A stretch of 64,000 bases of DNA from Bacteroidales bacterium SW299 (GTDB lineage Bacteria > Bacteroidota > Bacteroidia > Bacteroidales > Bacteroidaceae). The notes below the pieces were generated by a model, which was not told where the DNA came from, searched no databases, and worked only from the letters and a program-made list of their open reading frames with translations. This document shows, piece after piece, positions 36,231 to 44,585 of the stretch. The DNA lies in NCBI GenBank assembly GCA_019550975.1, contig SDWH01000007.1, positions 1 to 64,000 of the forward strand. The letters are read 5' to 3'. A program made the translations under genes and the position numbers. How positions within the stretch are numbered: the stretch's first letter is position 1; the number at the start of each line of letters is the position of its first letter.

Positions 36231-37691
36231 ATGATGCTCAAACAAACAAAAATCGTTGCGTCCATTTCGGACTTGCGTTGTGAAGTAGATTTCATCAGAG
36301 ACCTGTTTGAAGCAGGTATGAATGTGGTGCGTATGAATACGGCTCATGCCAGCCGTGAGGGCTTTGAGAAGCTGATCAACAATGTGCGGACAGTTTCTAA
36401 CCGCATCGGTATTCTGATGGATACGAAAGGTCCTGAGGTGCGCACAACTCCCATTGCTGACGGTACCATTGATTTCAAAACAGGCGACAAGGTCTGCATC
36501 GTTGGTAATCCGAACCAAGAAACCACCCGTGAATGCATTGCGGTGACTTATTCGGGTTTTGTAAATGACCTGTCGGTAGGTGCTCATGTCCTGATTGATG
36601 ACGGAGAGCTTGAGCTGGAAGTAATGGATAAGAAAGACAATACGCTGTTTTGTGAGGTGCGTAATGATGCGACATTGGGAAGCCGTAAAAGTGTGAATGT
36701 CCCCGGCGTGCGTATCAATCTTCCTTCCTTGACAGAAAAAGACCGCAATAACATCCTTTACGCTATTGAAAAAGACATAGATTTCATCGCTCATTCATTT
36801 GTGCGCAATCGTCAGGATGTACTTGACATTCGTGAGATTCTGGATGCGCATGACAGTGACATCAAGATTATCGCCAAGATTGAAAACCAGGAAGGGGTGG
36901 ATAATATTGATGAAATATTGGAGGTTGCCGACGGCGTTATGGTTGCGCGTGGTGATTTGGGTATTGAAGTGCCGCAGGAACGGATTCCCGGCATTCAGCG
37001 TGTGCTGATTAAAAAATGTATTCTTGCTCGCAAGCCTGTGATTGTCGCTACGCAAATGCTGCACACCATGATTAACAATCCGCGTCCGACCCGTGCAGAA
37101 GTGACAGATATCGCCAATGCGATCTATTACCGCACTGACGCGCTTATGTTGAGCGGGGAAACAGCTTATGGGAAATATCCTGTTGAAGCAGTGAGAACCA
37201 TGGCTAAGATTGCAGCACAGGCAGAGAAGGATAAAATGGAAGAGAATGACATTCCTATACCTCTGACACCGGAAAATACAGACGTAACAAGTTTTCTGGC
37301 AAAACAAGCTGTGCGTGCTACAAGTCTGATGCCTATCCGTGCCATTATAACAGACAGCTTCAGCGGATTGACGGCCCGTAATCTTGCAGCATTCCGTGGA
37401 AAATATCCGGTTTTGGCTATCTGCTATAAAGAGAAGACCATGCGCCATCTGGCTCTTTCATATGGCGTTGAAGCCATTTATATGCCTGAAAAAGCCAACG
37501 GTCAGGAGTATTACTTTACTGCATTGCGCAAACTGCTCGACGACGGCGTCTTGTCAAAAAACGAGATGGTGGCTTATCTGAGCGGCGGAAAGAAAGGTAC
37601 TCATACATCATTCCTTGAGATCAATCAGGTGGGAGATGTATTGGACGATGCGGACGATTATGTATTGCCTAACCGCAACCGTTATCTTTAA
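36231..37691 (+). CDS. pyk: Pyruvate kinase
   Basis: Pyruvate kinase transfers phosphate from phosphoenolpyruvate to ADP in the last step of glycolysis. The 486-residue protein has VRMNTAHASREGFEKL, MDTKGPEVRT, the central IIAKIENQEGVDNIDEIL and VMVARGDLGIEVP, ATQMLHTMI...PRPTRAEVTDIANA, and the C-terminal regulatory domain. The start is one of two adjacent ATGs (36231 or 36234), 24 bases after aroQ. Motifs are complete and length is normal. Confidence 0.97.
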   Translation: MMLKQTKIVASISDLRCEVDFIRDLFEAGMNVVRMNTAHASREGFEKLINNVRTVSNRIGILMDTKGPEVRTTPIADGTIDFKTGDKVCIVGNPNQETTRECIAVTYSGFVNDLSVGAHVLIDDGELELEVMDKKDNTLFCEVRNDATLGSRKSVNVPGVRINLPSLTEKDRNNILYAIEKDIDFIAHSFVRNRQDVLDIREILDAHDSDIKIIAKIENQEGVDNIDEILEVADGVMVARGDLGIEVPQERIPGIQRVLIKKCILARKPVIVATQMLHTMINNPRPTRAEVTDIANAIYYRTDALMLSGETAYGKYPVEAVRTMAKIAAQAEKDKMEENDIPIPLTPENTDVTSFLAKQAVRATSLMPIRAIITDSFSGLTARNLAAFRGKYPVLAICYKEKTMRHLALSYGVEAIYMPEKANGQEYYFTALRKLLDDGVLSKNEMVAYLSGGKKGTHTSFLEINQVGDVLDDADDYVLPNRNRYL

Positions 37692-37700
37692 TTGCCGGAA

Positions 37701-38342
37701 ATGAAAGAAACTGAGGCTCTTGATGAATACATTCTTCAGCATATCGATCCTGAAGGTGAATATCTTGAGAAGTTATATCGGGCGACGCATGTCAAGCTTT
37801 TGCGTCCCCGTATGGCTTCGGGGCATCTTCAGGGGAGAATGTTGAAAATGTTTGTGCGTATGATCCGCCCGAAGCAGGTGCTTGAGATTGGCACATACAG
37901 CGGATATTCGGCTCTTTGTCTTGCAGAAGGGCTTGAAGAAGGAGCCGTGCTTCATACTTTTGAGATAAACGACGAGCAGGAAGATTTTACCCGTCCGTGG
38001 CTTGAGAATTCCCCCTATGCTGATAAAATCAGGTTTTATATTGGGGATGCGTTGGAAATGGTGCCGAAAATGGATGTGGTGTTTGATTTGGCATTTGTGG
38101 ACGGAAACAAGCGGTTTTATGTGGAATATTATGAAATGATTCTGCAGAAAATGAATCCCGGCGGATATATTATCGCAGATAATACTTTATGGGATGGGCA
38201 TGTTCTGGAAGAAACTACACGTCATGCAGATGCACAGACCATTGGAATTAAAAGATTTAATGATTTGGTGGCAGCCGATTCGAGGGTGGAGAAGGTTATT
38301 CTTCCTTTACGCGACGGGCTGACCATTATACGAAAAAAATAA
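37701..38342 (+). CDS. O-methyltransferase (class I SAM-dependent, COMT-like)
   Basis: This 213-residue cytoplasmic enzyme belongs to the small O-methyltransferase family. It shows the SAM-binding motif VLEIGTYSGYSALCLAEGL, the acidic HTFEINDEQ, the metal-site FDLAFVDGNK and GGYIIADNTLWDGHVLE. The acceptor is unknown. A TTG three codons upstream keeps the frame open, but the ATG at 37701 is the sensible start. Spacing is nine bases after pyk and five bases before rbfA. Confidence 0.92.
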   Translation: MKETEALDEYILQHIDPEGEYLEKLYRATHVKLLRPRMASGHLQGRMLKMFVRMIRPKQVLEIGTYSGYSALCLAEGLEEGAVLHTFEINDEQEDFTRPWLENSPYADKIRFYIGDALEMVPKMDVVFDLAFVDGNKRFYVEYYEMILQKMNPGGYIIADNTLWDGHVLEETTRHADAQTIGIKRFNDLVAADSRVEKVILPLRDGLTIIRKK

Positions 38343-38347
38343 TATTT

Positions 38348-38683
38348 ATGGAAACAACCAGACAAAATAAGATAGCCCGCCTGATACAGAAGGAGTTGAG
38401 CGATATGTTCTTGTTGCAGACCAAAGCAATGCACGGGGTGCTGGTTTCGGTCAGTGTCGTGCGTATAAGTCCGGACTTAAGTTATGCAAAGGCTTATTTG
38501 AGCGTTTTCCCTTCAGAACGGAGTGAAGAAATTGTGAAGAACATCAATGCGAATGTGAAAACGATACGTTATGAGCTGGGACAGCGTGTGCGTTTTCAGT
38601 TGCGTATCATTCCGGAACTGAAATTCTTTGTCGATGATTCATTGGATTATGCAGCGCGTATTGATGAACTGCTGAAGAAATAG
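38348..38683 (+). CDS. rbfA: Ribosome-binding factor A
   Basis: RbfA is a small KH-fold protein that assists maturation of the 16S rRNA 5' end in the 30S subunit. The 111-residue protein begins with TRQNKIARLIQKELSDMFL and has VSVVRISPDLSYAKAYLSVFP and ELKFFVDDSLDYAARIDELL, all typical. It is followed after two bases by a permease gene. Confidence 0.95.
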   Translation: METTRQNKIARLIQKELSDMFLLQTKAMHGVLVSVSVVRISPDLSYAKAYLSVFPSERSEEIVKNINANVKTIRYELGQRVRFQLRIIPELKFFVDDSLDYAARIDELLKK

Positions 38684-38685
38684 TC

Positions 38686-39915
38686 ATGAATTTTCCCTTC
38701 TATATCGCACGCAGATACCTGTTCTCCAAGAAGTCGCACAATGCGATTAACGTGATTTCGGCCATTTCGGTTTGTGGGGTTGCTTTGGCTACGTTGGCTC
38801 TTGTCTGCACGTTGTCCGTTTTCAATGGATTTCAGGATCTGGTATCTACGTTTTTTACGGCTTTTGATCCGCAATTGAAGATTGTTCCAGCCTCAGGCAA
38901 AGTTTTTGACGGGAAGGACAAGCGGATTCAGTTGCTGAAAAATATTCCTGAAGTGGCCTTGATGTGTGAGTCTGTTGAGGACAATGCACTGGTGCAGTAT
39001 CAGGGAAAGCAGGCGATGGCGGTAGTGAAGGGAATGGAGGATAATTTTGATGAACTGACACCCATTGACACAATCCTTTTTGGGCGGGGAGAGCTTTTGC
39101 TGCATGATGAAGTGGTTGACTATGCCATTCCCGGGGTGCAGTTGCTGGCTTCGTTGGGTACGGGAGTCCGCTTCCTTGATCCGCTTGAGATTTATGCGCC
39201 CAAGCGCGGAGCGAAAGTGAACATGGCTAATCCTGCCGCTTCTTTCAATTCCGGCAATTTGTTTTCGTCGGGGCTTGTATTTGCCGTCAATCAGGAAAAA
39301 TATGACGGCTCTTATATTATCACTTCATTGCAGTTTGCCCGGAAACTGTTTCAATATACAGATGAAGTAAGTGCCGTCAATCTTAAACTGGTTGCTGGAG
39401 CGGACGTGGATGCCGTAAAGCGCAAGATAGAGAATGTGTTGGGGAATGATTTCCGTGTGCTTGACCGTTATGAACAGCAGGCAGATACTTTCCGTATAAT
39501 GGAAATCGAGAAGCTGATTTCCTATTTGTTCCTTACTTTTATTCTGATGATAGCCTGTTTCAATGTTATCGGTTCGCTTTCGATGCTGATTATAGACAAA
39601 CGTGACGATGCGGCAACGCTGCGCAATCTGGGTGCCGATGAAAGGCAGATTCTCCGCATCTTCCTTTTTGAAGGGCGCATGATTACGTTTATCGGGGCAG
39701 TGTCCGGAATTGTACTGGGGGTGCTTCTCTGCTGGCTGCAACAACGGTTCGGCTTGATCTCATTGGGAAGTTCCGGAAGCTTTATCGTTGACGCGTATCC
39801 GGTAAGCGTCCATTGGGAAGATATCGTATTGATTTTTGTGACCGTTGTTGCAGTGGGCTTCCTTTCGGTATGGTATCCTGTGCGCTATTTATTCAAGAAA
39901 TGTTTTTATAGATAA
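38686..39915 (+). CDS. FtsX/LolE-type ABC transporter permease
   Basis: The 409-residue inner-membrane protein has a first helix after FYIARRYLFSKKSHNAINVISAISVCGVALATLALVC, a large periplasmic domain with a MacB-like fold, and three C-terminal helices (about 275-400). The start FxIARRYLFSKKxxNAI is typical of LolC/LolE-like permeases that release lipoproteins from the inner membrane. No ATPase gene is adjacent. Given the many lipoproteins, a lipoprotein-sorting role is plausible but inferred. Confidence 0.85.
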   Translation: MNFPFYIARRYLFSKKSHNAINVISAISVCGVALATLALVCTLSVFNGFQDLVSTFFTAFDPQLKIVPASGKVFDGKDKRIQLLKNIPEVALMCESVEDNALVQYQGKQAMAVVKGMEDNFDELTPIDTILFGRGELLLHDEVVDYAIPGVQLLASLGTGVRFLDPLEIYAPKRGAKVNMANPAASFNSGNLFSSGLVFAVNQEKYDGSYIITSLQFARKLFQYTDEVSAVNLKLVAGADVDAVKRKIENVLGNDFRVLDRYEQQADTFRIMEIEKLISYLFLTFILMIACFNVIGSLSMLIIDKRDDAATLRNLGADERQILRIFLFEGRMITFIGAVSGIVLGVLLCWLQQRFGLISLGSSGSFIVDAYPVSVHWEDIVLIFVTVVAVGFLSVWYPVRYLFKKCFYR

Positions 39916-39920
39916 GAATG

Positions 39921-40811
39921 TCACTTTTTCTGGACGATGCGTGCTCCTGCCGGTACGCTTTCCGTGACCCAAATGTTGCCTCCTATGGTTGCACCTTTTC
40001 CAATAGTTATGCGTCCAAGGATTGTGGCGTTTGAATAAACGATGACATTGTCCTCCAGAATGGGATGGCGTGGGATACCTTTGATCGGATTGCCCTGTTC
40101 GTCAAGCGGGAAACTTTTTGCTCCCAGCGTAACACCCTGATAAAGTTTGACATTGTTCCCGATGATGCAGGTTGCCCCGATGACAACGCCTGTGCCGTGG
40201 TCGATAGTGAAGTGATCACCGATCTGTGCTCCCGGATGAATGTCTATTCCTGTTTCAGAATGTGCCATTTCAGTAATGATTCTTGGAATCAGAGGGATAT
40301 TCAGGCGATAAAGTTCGTGGGCGATCCGATAGTTTGTGACCGCCCGGATAACCGGATAACAGCAAATGATTTCACCGAAACAGGTTGCGGCCGGATCTCC
40401 GTAATAGGCAGCTTCAACGTCTGTGGCAAGTATGCGGCGTATTTCAGGTAGCCGGCTTATGAACTGTGACGCCAGTGCCGCCGCCGTTTCACGGCAGGGC
40501 GTATTTTCTATCGCTTCATGATTCTCTTTTCCGAAGCAGAGCCCGGCTTGTATTTGTTCTGTCAGCAGGTAGAACAGTTCTTCTACATTTACTCCAATAT
40601 GGTAGTTGATAGTCTGGCTGTGGATGGTGGAATTCCCGAAATAGCCGGGGAAAAGGATGGCACGTGCCAGTTCAACAATCCGGCGGAGTTCTTTGCCGGA
40701 AGGGAGCGGTTCGCCGTCTTTGTGCTGGTGGAAAAGCCCTTGGTAAGATTTGCTGTCGGAAAGTTCGCTGACAGCTTTGGTCAGTGTATCGGTGTGTTTG
40801 GTTAGTGTCAT
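39921..40811 (-). CDS. cysE: Serine O-acetyltransferase
   Basis: This enzyme makes O-acetylserine for cysteine synthesis. The 296-residue protein has a helical N-terminal region and a C-terminal left-handed beta-helix of hexapeptide repeats: ETGIDIHPGAQIGDHFTIDHGTGVVIG, NNVKLYQGVTLGAKSF and ATIGGNIWVTESVPAG. The catalytic His-Asp (IDHGTG) is present. It resembles the longer EpsC-like form. It converges on the permease gene with only five bases between stops. Confidence 0.93.
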   Translation of the reverse strand: MTLTKHTDTLTKAVSELSDSKSYQGLFHQHKDGEPLPSGKELRRIVELARAILFPGYFGNSTIHSQTINYHIGVNVEELFYLLTEQIQAGLCFGKENHEAIENTPCRETAAALASQFISRLPEIRRILATDVEAAYYGDPAATCFGEIICCYPVIRAVTNYRIAHELYRLNIPLIPRIITEMAHSETGIDIHPGAQIGDHFTIDHGTGVVIGATCIIGNNVKLYQGVTLGAKSFPLDEQGNPIKGIPRHPILEDNVIVYSNATILGRITIGKGATIGGNIWVTESVPAGARIVQKK

Positions 40812-40834
40812 GACAATATCATTCTGTTTGTTGG

Positions 40835-40842
40835 CAAATGTA
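40835..40842 (-). promoter_or_regulatory. -7 box for serine acetyltransferase
   Basis: On the minus strand this reads TACATTTG, an exact consensus box, about 24 bases before the ATG at 40811. Confidence 0.5.
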
Positions 40843-40883
40843 ATGATTATTTGCTATCATTGTTTGTTTTCAGAATAAAAACT

Positions 40884-40891
40884 TAATTTTG
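40884..40891 (+). promoter_or_regulatory. -7 box almost touching the small basic ORF
   Basis: TAATTTTG matches TAnnTTTG and ends only eight bases before the ATG at 40900. A TTTG at 40863-40866 is a possible -33 element, with a short spacing of 17. If real, the mRNA would be leaderless or nearly so. Confidence 0.4.
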
Positions 40892-40899
40892 TATTGAAT

Positions 40900-41040
40900 A
40901 TGAGAAAAGCTAAGACTATAAACAAGAAAAATCCTTTTGCTTATAAGGCAAAGCAGAAAAGGAAAAAGAGCTGCGGGAAGAGAATAGGGAAATCACGTCC
41001 GGAGAAGGCTGACAATCAATTGAACAGGAGGATCCGTTAA
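40900..41040 (+). CDS. Small very basic hypothetical protein (46 aa)
   Basis: This short frame runs ATG to TAA and encodes MRKAKTINKKNPFAYKAKQK and so on, ending NQLNRRIR. I count 19 Lys or Arg in 46 residues (12 Lys, 7 Arg) and only two acidic residues, with a single Cys. Such composition suggests nucleic-acid or ribosome binding, but I recognise no family. Codons look ordinary and a -7 box sits just upstream. It lies between serine acetyltransferase (divergent) and the deacetylase remnant, at the edge of PUL 2. Confidence 0.5.
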   Translation: MRKAKTINKKNPFAYKAKQKRKKSCGKRIGKSRPEKADNQLNRRIR

Positions 41041-41059
41041 TCGCGGTTATTGGCGGCTG

Positions 41060-41188
41060 TTATTCGAACACCTTGAACGCATATCCCTGTTCAATCAGCC
41101 ATTCGATAGAGCGTGGAAGAGCATATTTCATGTTCTTCTCTGATTTCAGCGAATCATGGAGTGTTCCGTTTGGTAAAGTTATGATTCC
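41060..41188 (-). pseudogene. 3' remnant of a polysaccharide deacetylase gene
   Basis: Translated on the minus strand, the 42 codons after the TAG stop of the SGNH gene stay open in the same frame up to a TAA at 41060. They include LHDSLKSEKNMKYALPRSIE and end EWLIEQGYAFKVFE. LHDS is the conserved C-terminal motif of NodB-type polysaccharide deacetylases, and the rest matches the usual ending of the Bacteroides family members. The 5' nine tenths of the gene are missing and there is no start codon of its own. It appears to be the stump left where the PUL 2 DNA joins older chromosome. Confidence 0.7.
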
Positions 41189-42934
41189 CTATTGCGTTAT
41201 ATCTTCTGCAATCCGTTCGTATCCAGCTTCATTGGGATGCAAGCCGTCGCCTGAGAATAGTCTTTCATCAATTTTTCCGTTAGGCAGGAGCAGTTTCCTG
41301 CCCGGATCTGCAAAAATATAGTTCTCTGCTTCTGCCATCTCTTGTATCTTATGATTTAGGTTCTGTATGCGTTCTTCTCTGTTGCGATGCGGCAGAATAC
41401 CAATTATTTTGATTTGGGCCTGAGGTTGCCTGTCGCGGATAGCAGTAAGCAGAAAATGAATCCCTTCTGTAATTTCCATATCGCTGTTGTGGCTGATATT
41501 GTTTGTTCCGATCATCAAAACGATTTTCTTAGTCCTATAACCGTCTAGTTCTCCGTGGTATACCCGCCAAAGAACGTTTTCAATTTTGTCCCAGCCGCAT
41601 CCTAAATTATGGAATCCGGCAGGTTTCATTATCTTTTCCCAGCTTTGTGAACCGTTTTTTATGGCATCTCCAGATTCTCCTCCCCAATAATGGGTTATTG
41701 AATTTCCTAATAAGATAGCTTCTGGTGTATGCATTCGTGTATGTTCTAATATGATATGATGTCGGTCCCGCCATTCGTATACCCAAGGTTCGCGGCGTTG
41801 GGTGGCAGGTTGTGTGGTAACCGCTTGTCCGAGCGGTATGTGTAATATCTCACGTATTTTTCTTTCTATTGCGGAAGCTTGATGCTGCATGCCTAGGTCT
41901 GAGGGATGAATTCCGTCCACCCATCCATCTGCAGGCATTTTCAGCTCTTTCCGTGAGAGGTAATGAAGCGAATGGACGCCTTCTGCTTGAAGTTGTGTGT
42001 AAGCTTTCTGCGAAGCCCTGTTTGTCCGTTCTACAGTTTCATATTGTGCGGCATCGCTTGACATATTTCCGTATCCGTCGTGTTCTATCAACAAAATTGG
42101 GGCGTTGTGTTTGTTCCGGATTTGTTTTACGGCTGCTTTTATGAGTGCAGTTATTTCATTCTCCGTTTTTGTGGTCAAATTGGGCAGACAGTCTAATATA
42201 TAGAGTCTTGCATCAATTTCATTGATAAACTTCAGCATTCCTTGCTCCAGTTTGCCGTTGCCTGAAAAGCCAAAGTTGAAAAGAGGGTAGTCCAACGAAC
42301 GTTGCAGTATGGTACTCCATGCCATTGCCGGGCGTGAGGCGCAGGCACCTTGAACAATAGAAGTCCCATATAAGACTATGGGCTTTTCTATAGAAACTGG
42401 AATCCATTTGAATGCGGTATCAGCCATGTCCGGTATTCCGATTTCCAGCCACTTTACACTGTTGTAGAGTGGAAGATAAATTCTGTATTCATACTGCTGT
42501 TTTTGCTGCTTTTCCTGTACTGTCATGCTATAAGTATAGGAAATCGTGTCCTGAAAGGTGTAGCTGCCGAAGCAGGATTGCCATATTCCATCTTTGTCTA
42601 TGCGATAAAGGTCGATGCCTGATACTCCGGTAGCGGGCATGTGCGGCATGGCCGCTTCACCGCTCACTTGGTAACGTACTTTAATCTGCAACGCATTGCT
42701 ATAGAAGTGGATGGCAAGTCCTGTAGAGTTTCGCGACAGATTCCAGACATTATTGCTTACGGTTGCTTTTGCCCGATTCGGCAGACGGACAAATGTTCGT
42801 CCGATTTCATCCGTAAATCCCTGGTTTTGTATGACAGGGAAGTTGGCTTCTATGGGATTGTACCATTTCCATTGGGCCGTGGATGGCAACGAAAAAAGAT
42901 GTAAAAGCAGCAGTTGAAGGATTAATCTTTTCAT
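41189..42934 (-). CDS. Secreted protein with two SGNH/GDSL esterase domains
   Basis: The 581-residue protein has a signal peptide (about 1-20) and an N-terminal beta-sandwich (about 21-185) as in SGNH esterases with a jelly-roll cap. The first SGNH domain follows, with YGTSIVQGACASRP (Ser) and DGIHPSDLG (Asp-His), and then a second with LLGNSITHYWG (Ser), IGTNNISHN and DGLHPNEAG (Asp-His). Both triads look complete. Such enzymes remove O-acetyl or similar esters from sugars. It is the last gene of PUL 2, and its stop is directly followed in frame by a deacetylase tail. Confidence 0.88.
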   Translation of the reverse strand: MKRLILQLLLLHLFSLPSTAQWKWYNPIEANFPVIQNQGFTDEIGRTFVRLPNRAKATVSNNVWNLSRNSTGLAIHFYSNALQIKVRYQVSGEAAMPHMPATGVSGIDLYRIDKDGIWQSCFGSYTFQDTISYTYSMTVQEKQQKQQYEYRIYLPLYNSVKWLEIGIPDMADTAFKWIPVSIEKPIVLYGTSIVQGACASRPAMAWSTILQRSLDYPLFNFGFSGNGKLEQGMLKFINEIDARLYILDCLPNLTTKTENEITALIKAAVKQIRNKHNAPILLIEHDGYGNMSSDAAQYETVERTNRASQKAYTQLQAEGVHSLHYLSRKELKMPADGWVDGIHPSDLGMQHQASAIERKIREILHIPLGQAVTTQPATQRREPWVYEWRDRHHIILEHTRMHTPEAILLGNSITHYWGGESGDAIKNGSQSWEKIMKPAGFHNLGCGWDKIENVLWRVYHGELDGYRTKKIVLMIGTNNISHNSDMEITEGIHFLLTAIRDRQPQAQIKIIGILPHRNREERIQNLNHKIQEMAEAENYIFADPGRKLLLPNGKIDERLFSGDGLHPNEAGYERIAEDITQ

Positions 42935-43025
42935 ATTCAGGGATTGGTTTTTACGTGAATTGACATGATGCGGAAATCAATCGTCCGAGCGGAGAATTTT
43001 TTATCCGTGAGAAAAGTCGGACTGA

Positions 43026-43130
43026 TTCCGAACTATCTGTATCTCCGATTTAGAGATGCAAATCTCCACTCTAAAGATATGCACCTTCAAGCTGAAGATA
43101 CATATCTTTAGGTTAGAGATCTAGTTCTTG
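43026..43130. repeat. 21-bp tandem palindromic repeat array, locus B
   Basis: Four 21-base units start at 43047, 43068, 43089 and 43110, preceded by a partial unit from 43026. Cores resemble AGATACATATCT. The outer arms GAACTA (43030-43035) and TAGTTC (43122-43127) pair. It lies 26 bases past the GH29 stop (minus strand) and upstream of the SGNH gene. No clear U-tract follows on the minus strand. Confidence 0.75.
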
Positions 43131-43155
43131 TTCGTTTTTCGTTGTTGTAGCAGTG

Positions 43156-44565
43156 TTATTTTTTCTCGAATACAAAGGCTAGTGATTCGTTTCTCAATCC
43201 TTTAGGTAGGGTTATGACAATTTTCCCGTTTTTGCAGGTATAACTTACGTTGCGGTTTCCGTCCAGCATACGGATATTGCCTTTCGGCTCATTCCCCTCC
43301 CATTCGATTGTCTGAGGCAAGTCCTGCCCCTCAGGCAAAGAATAAATTGCATAAAGTGTGCGCCCGTTTTTGTCAGCAGTAAACCATACATTTCCGCTAT
43401 GGAAATTAGAGGTTGTGCGTGTGTTGTATATGGCTTTCCCGTTTTTTTTCAGCCATTGTCCAACTTCTTTCAAGGTTCCGATAGCTTTTTCTTCTATTGT
43501 TCCTTGGGCAGTTGGTCCTACTCCCAATAACAAAGCTCCGCCCTTGGCTGTGATTTCTATCAGATAATTGAGAATCTGCGATGCGGACTTGTAAGGCGCG
43601 TTGGGGGTCCAGCTCCAATGATCGGTCAGTGTGATGCAGCTTTCCCAAGGGTAAGGTAGCTGTTTTTCGGGTATTCCCCATTCCGGTGTAGTATAGTTTT
43701 CATATTTCCCTGTTACGGTTCTGTCTACTGCAAGCATGCCTGGCTGATGCTGGCGAGCCTTGTCTATTATTTCTCCCAAACGGATGCTCTGTCCTTCTTT
43801 CGGACATACCCATCCTCCGTCCAGCCAAAGAATGTCAACTGAGCCGTAGCGGGTAGTCAGTTCATTGATTTGATTAGCGGTAAATTGTCGATACTTCTCC
43901 CACCATTCCGGATGTTCCTTGACTTTGTAGTTCATGTTGCGGTCAGGAGTTGCCCGGTCATGCCTCCAGTAGTAAGGACAATGCCAATCCGGTTTAGAGA
44001 AATAGGCTCCCACCATGAATCCTTTACTCCGGAATGCATCAAACACATGGAAAGTAATGTCTTTTAAAGGATTGTGTTTGAAAGGAGTGTTTGCGATGGA
44101 GAAATCTGTTTCTTTTGTGTCGAACATGCAGAATCCGTCATGATGTTTCGTGGTGAAAATCATGTATTTCATTCCTGCATCCTGCATTATATCTGCCCAT
44201 TTCTGCGGATTGAATTCGACAGGGTTGAATAATTTTGACAGATCCCAGTACCAATGCTTGAAAGAATCATATTCGGAATCGGGATAAACCTCTTTTCTCA
44301 AATCAACGAATCTGTCTTCCGAGCACAAAAACCAGGATTCCATGATTCCAGGAACAGCATAAATCCCCCAATGGAATATCACACCAAATTTTAAGTCTTG
44401 CCATTGGTCCAGTTTCTTCAGTACCTCTGGTTCGGTTGGCCATACATATTCTTCAGATGCCGGATAAATGTCAGCCCTCTTCGATTTGTCTATATCTTGG
44501 GCATATATGTTGGCAAAAAGTATCAATAGGAGTGATATTATGCTTATTCTTTTATGTGTTTTCAT
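43156..44565 (-). CDS. GH29 alpha-L-fucosidase
   Basis: This secreted retaining fucosidase has 469 residues with a signal peptide (FANIYA). The GH29 barrel starts with WQDLKFGVIFHWGIYAVPG, then FTTKHHDGFCMFDTKETD, and DILWLDGGW with the nucleophile Asp near residue 249. A short C-terminal beta-domain follows. It has the compact form of Bacteroides fucosidases. It lies 20 bases from the GH89-GH123 gene and would remove terminal alpha-fucose from the host-type glycan proposed for PUL 2. Linkage preference cannot be read. Confidence 0.93.
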   Translation of the reverse strand: MKTHKRISIISLLLILFANIYAQDIDKSKRADIYPASEEYVWPTEPEVLKKLDQWQDLKFGVIFHWGIYAVPGIMESWFLCSEDRFVDLRKEVYPDSEYDSFKHWYWDLSKLFNPVEFNPQKWADIMQDAGMKYMIFTTKHHDGFCMFDTKETDFSIANTPFKHNPLKDITFHVFDAFRSKGFMVGAYFSKPDWHCPYYWRHDRATPDRNMNYKVKEHPEWWEKYRQFTANQINELTTRYGSVDILWLDGGWVCPKEGQSIRLGEIIDKARQHQPGMLAVDRTVTGKYENYTTPEWGIPEKQLPYPWESCITLTDHWSWTPNAPYKSASQILNYLIEITAKGGALLLGVGPTAQGTIEEKAIGTLKEVGQWLKKNGKAIYNTRTTSNFHSGNVWFTADKNGRTLYAIYSLPEGQDLPQTIEWEGNEPKGNIRMLDGNRNVSYTCKNGKIVITLPKGLRNESLAFVFEKK

Positions 44566-44585
44566 TATTTTTTGTTGTTATAATG

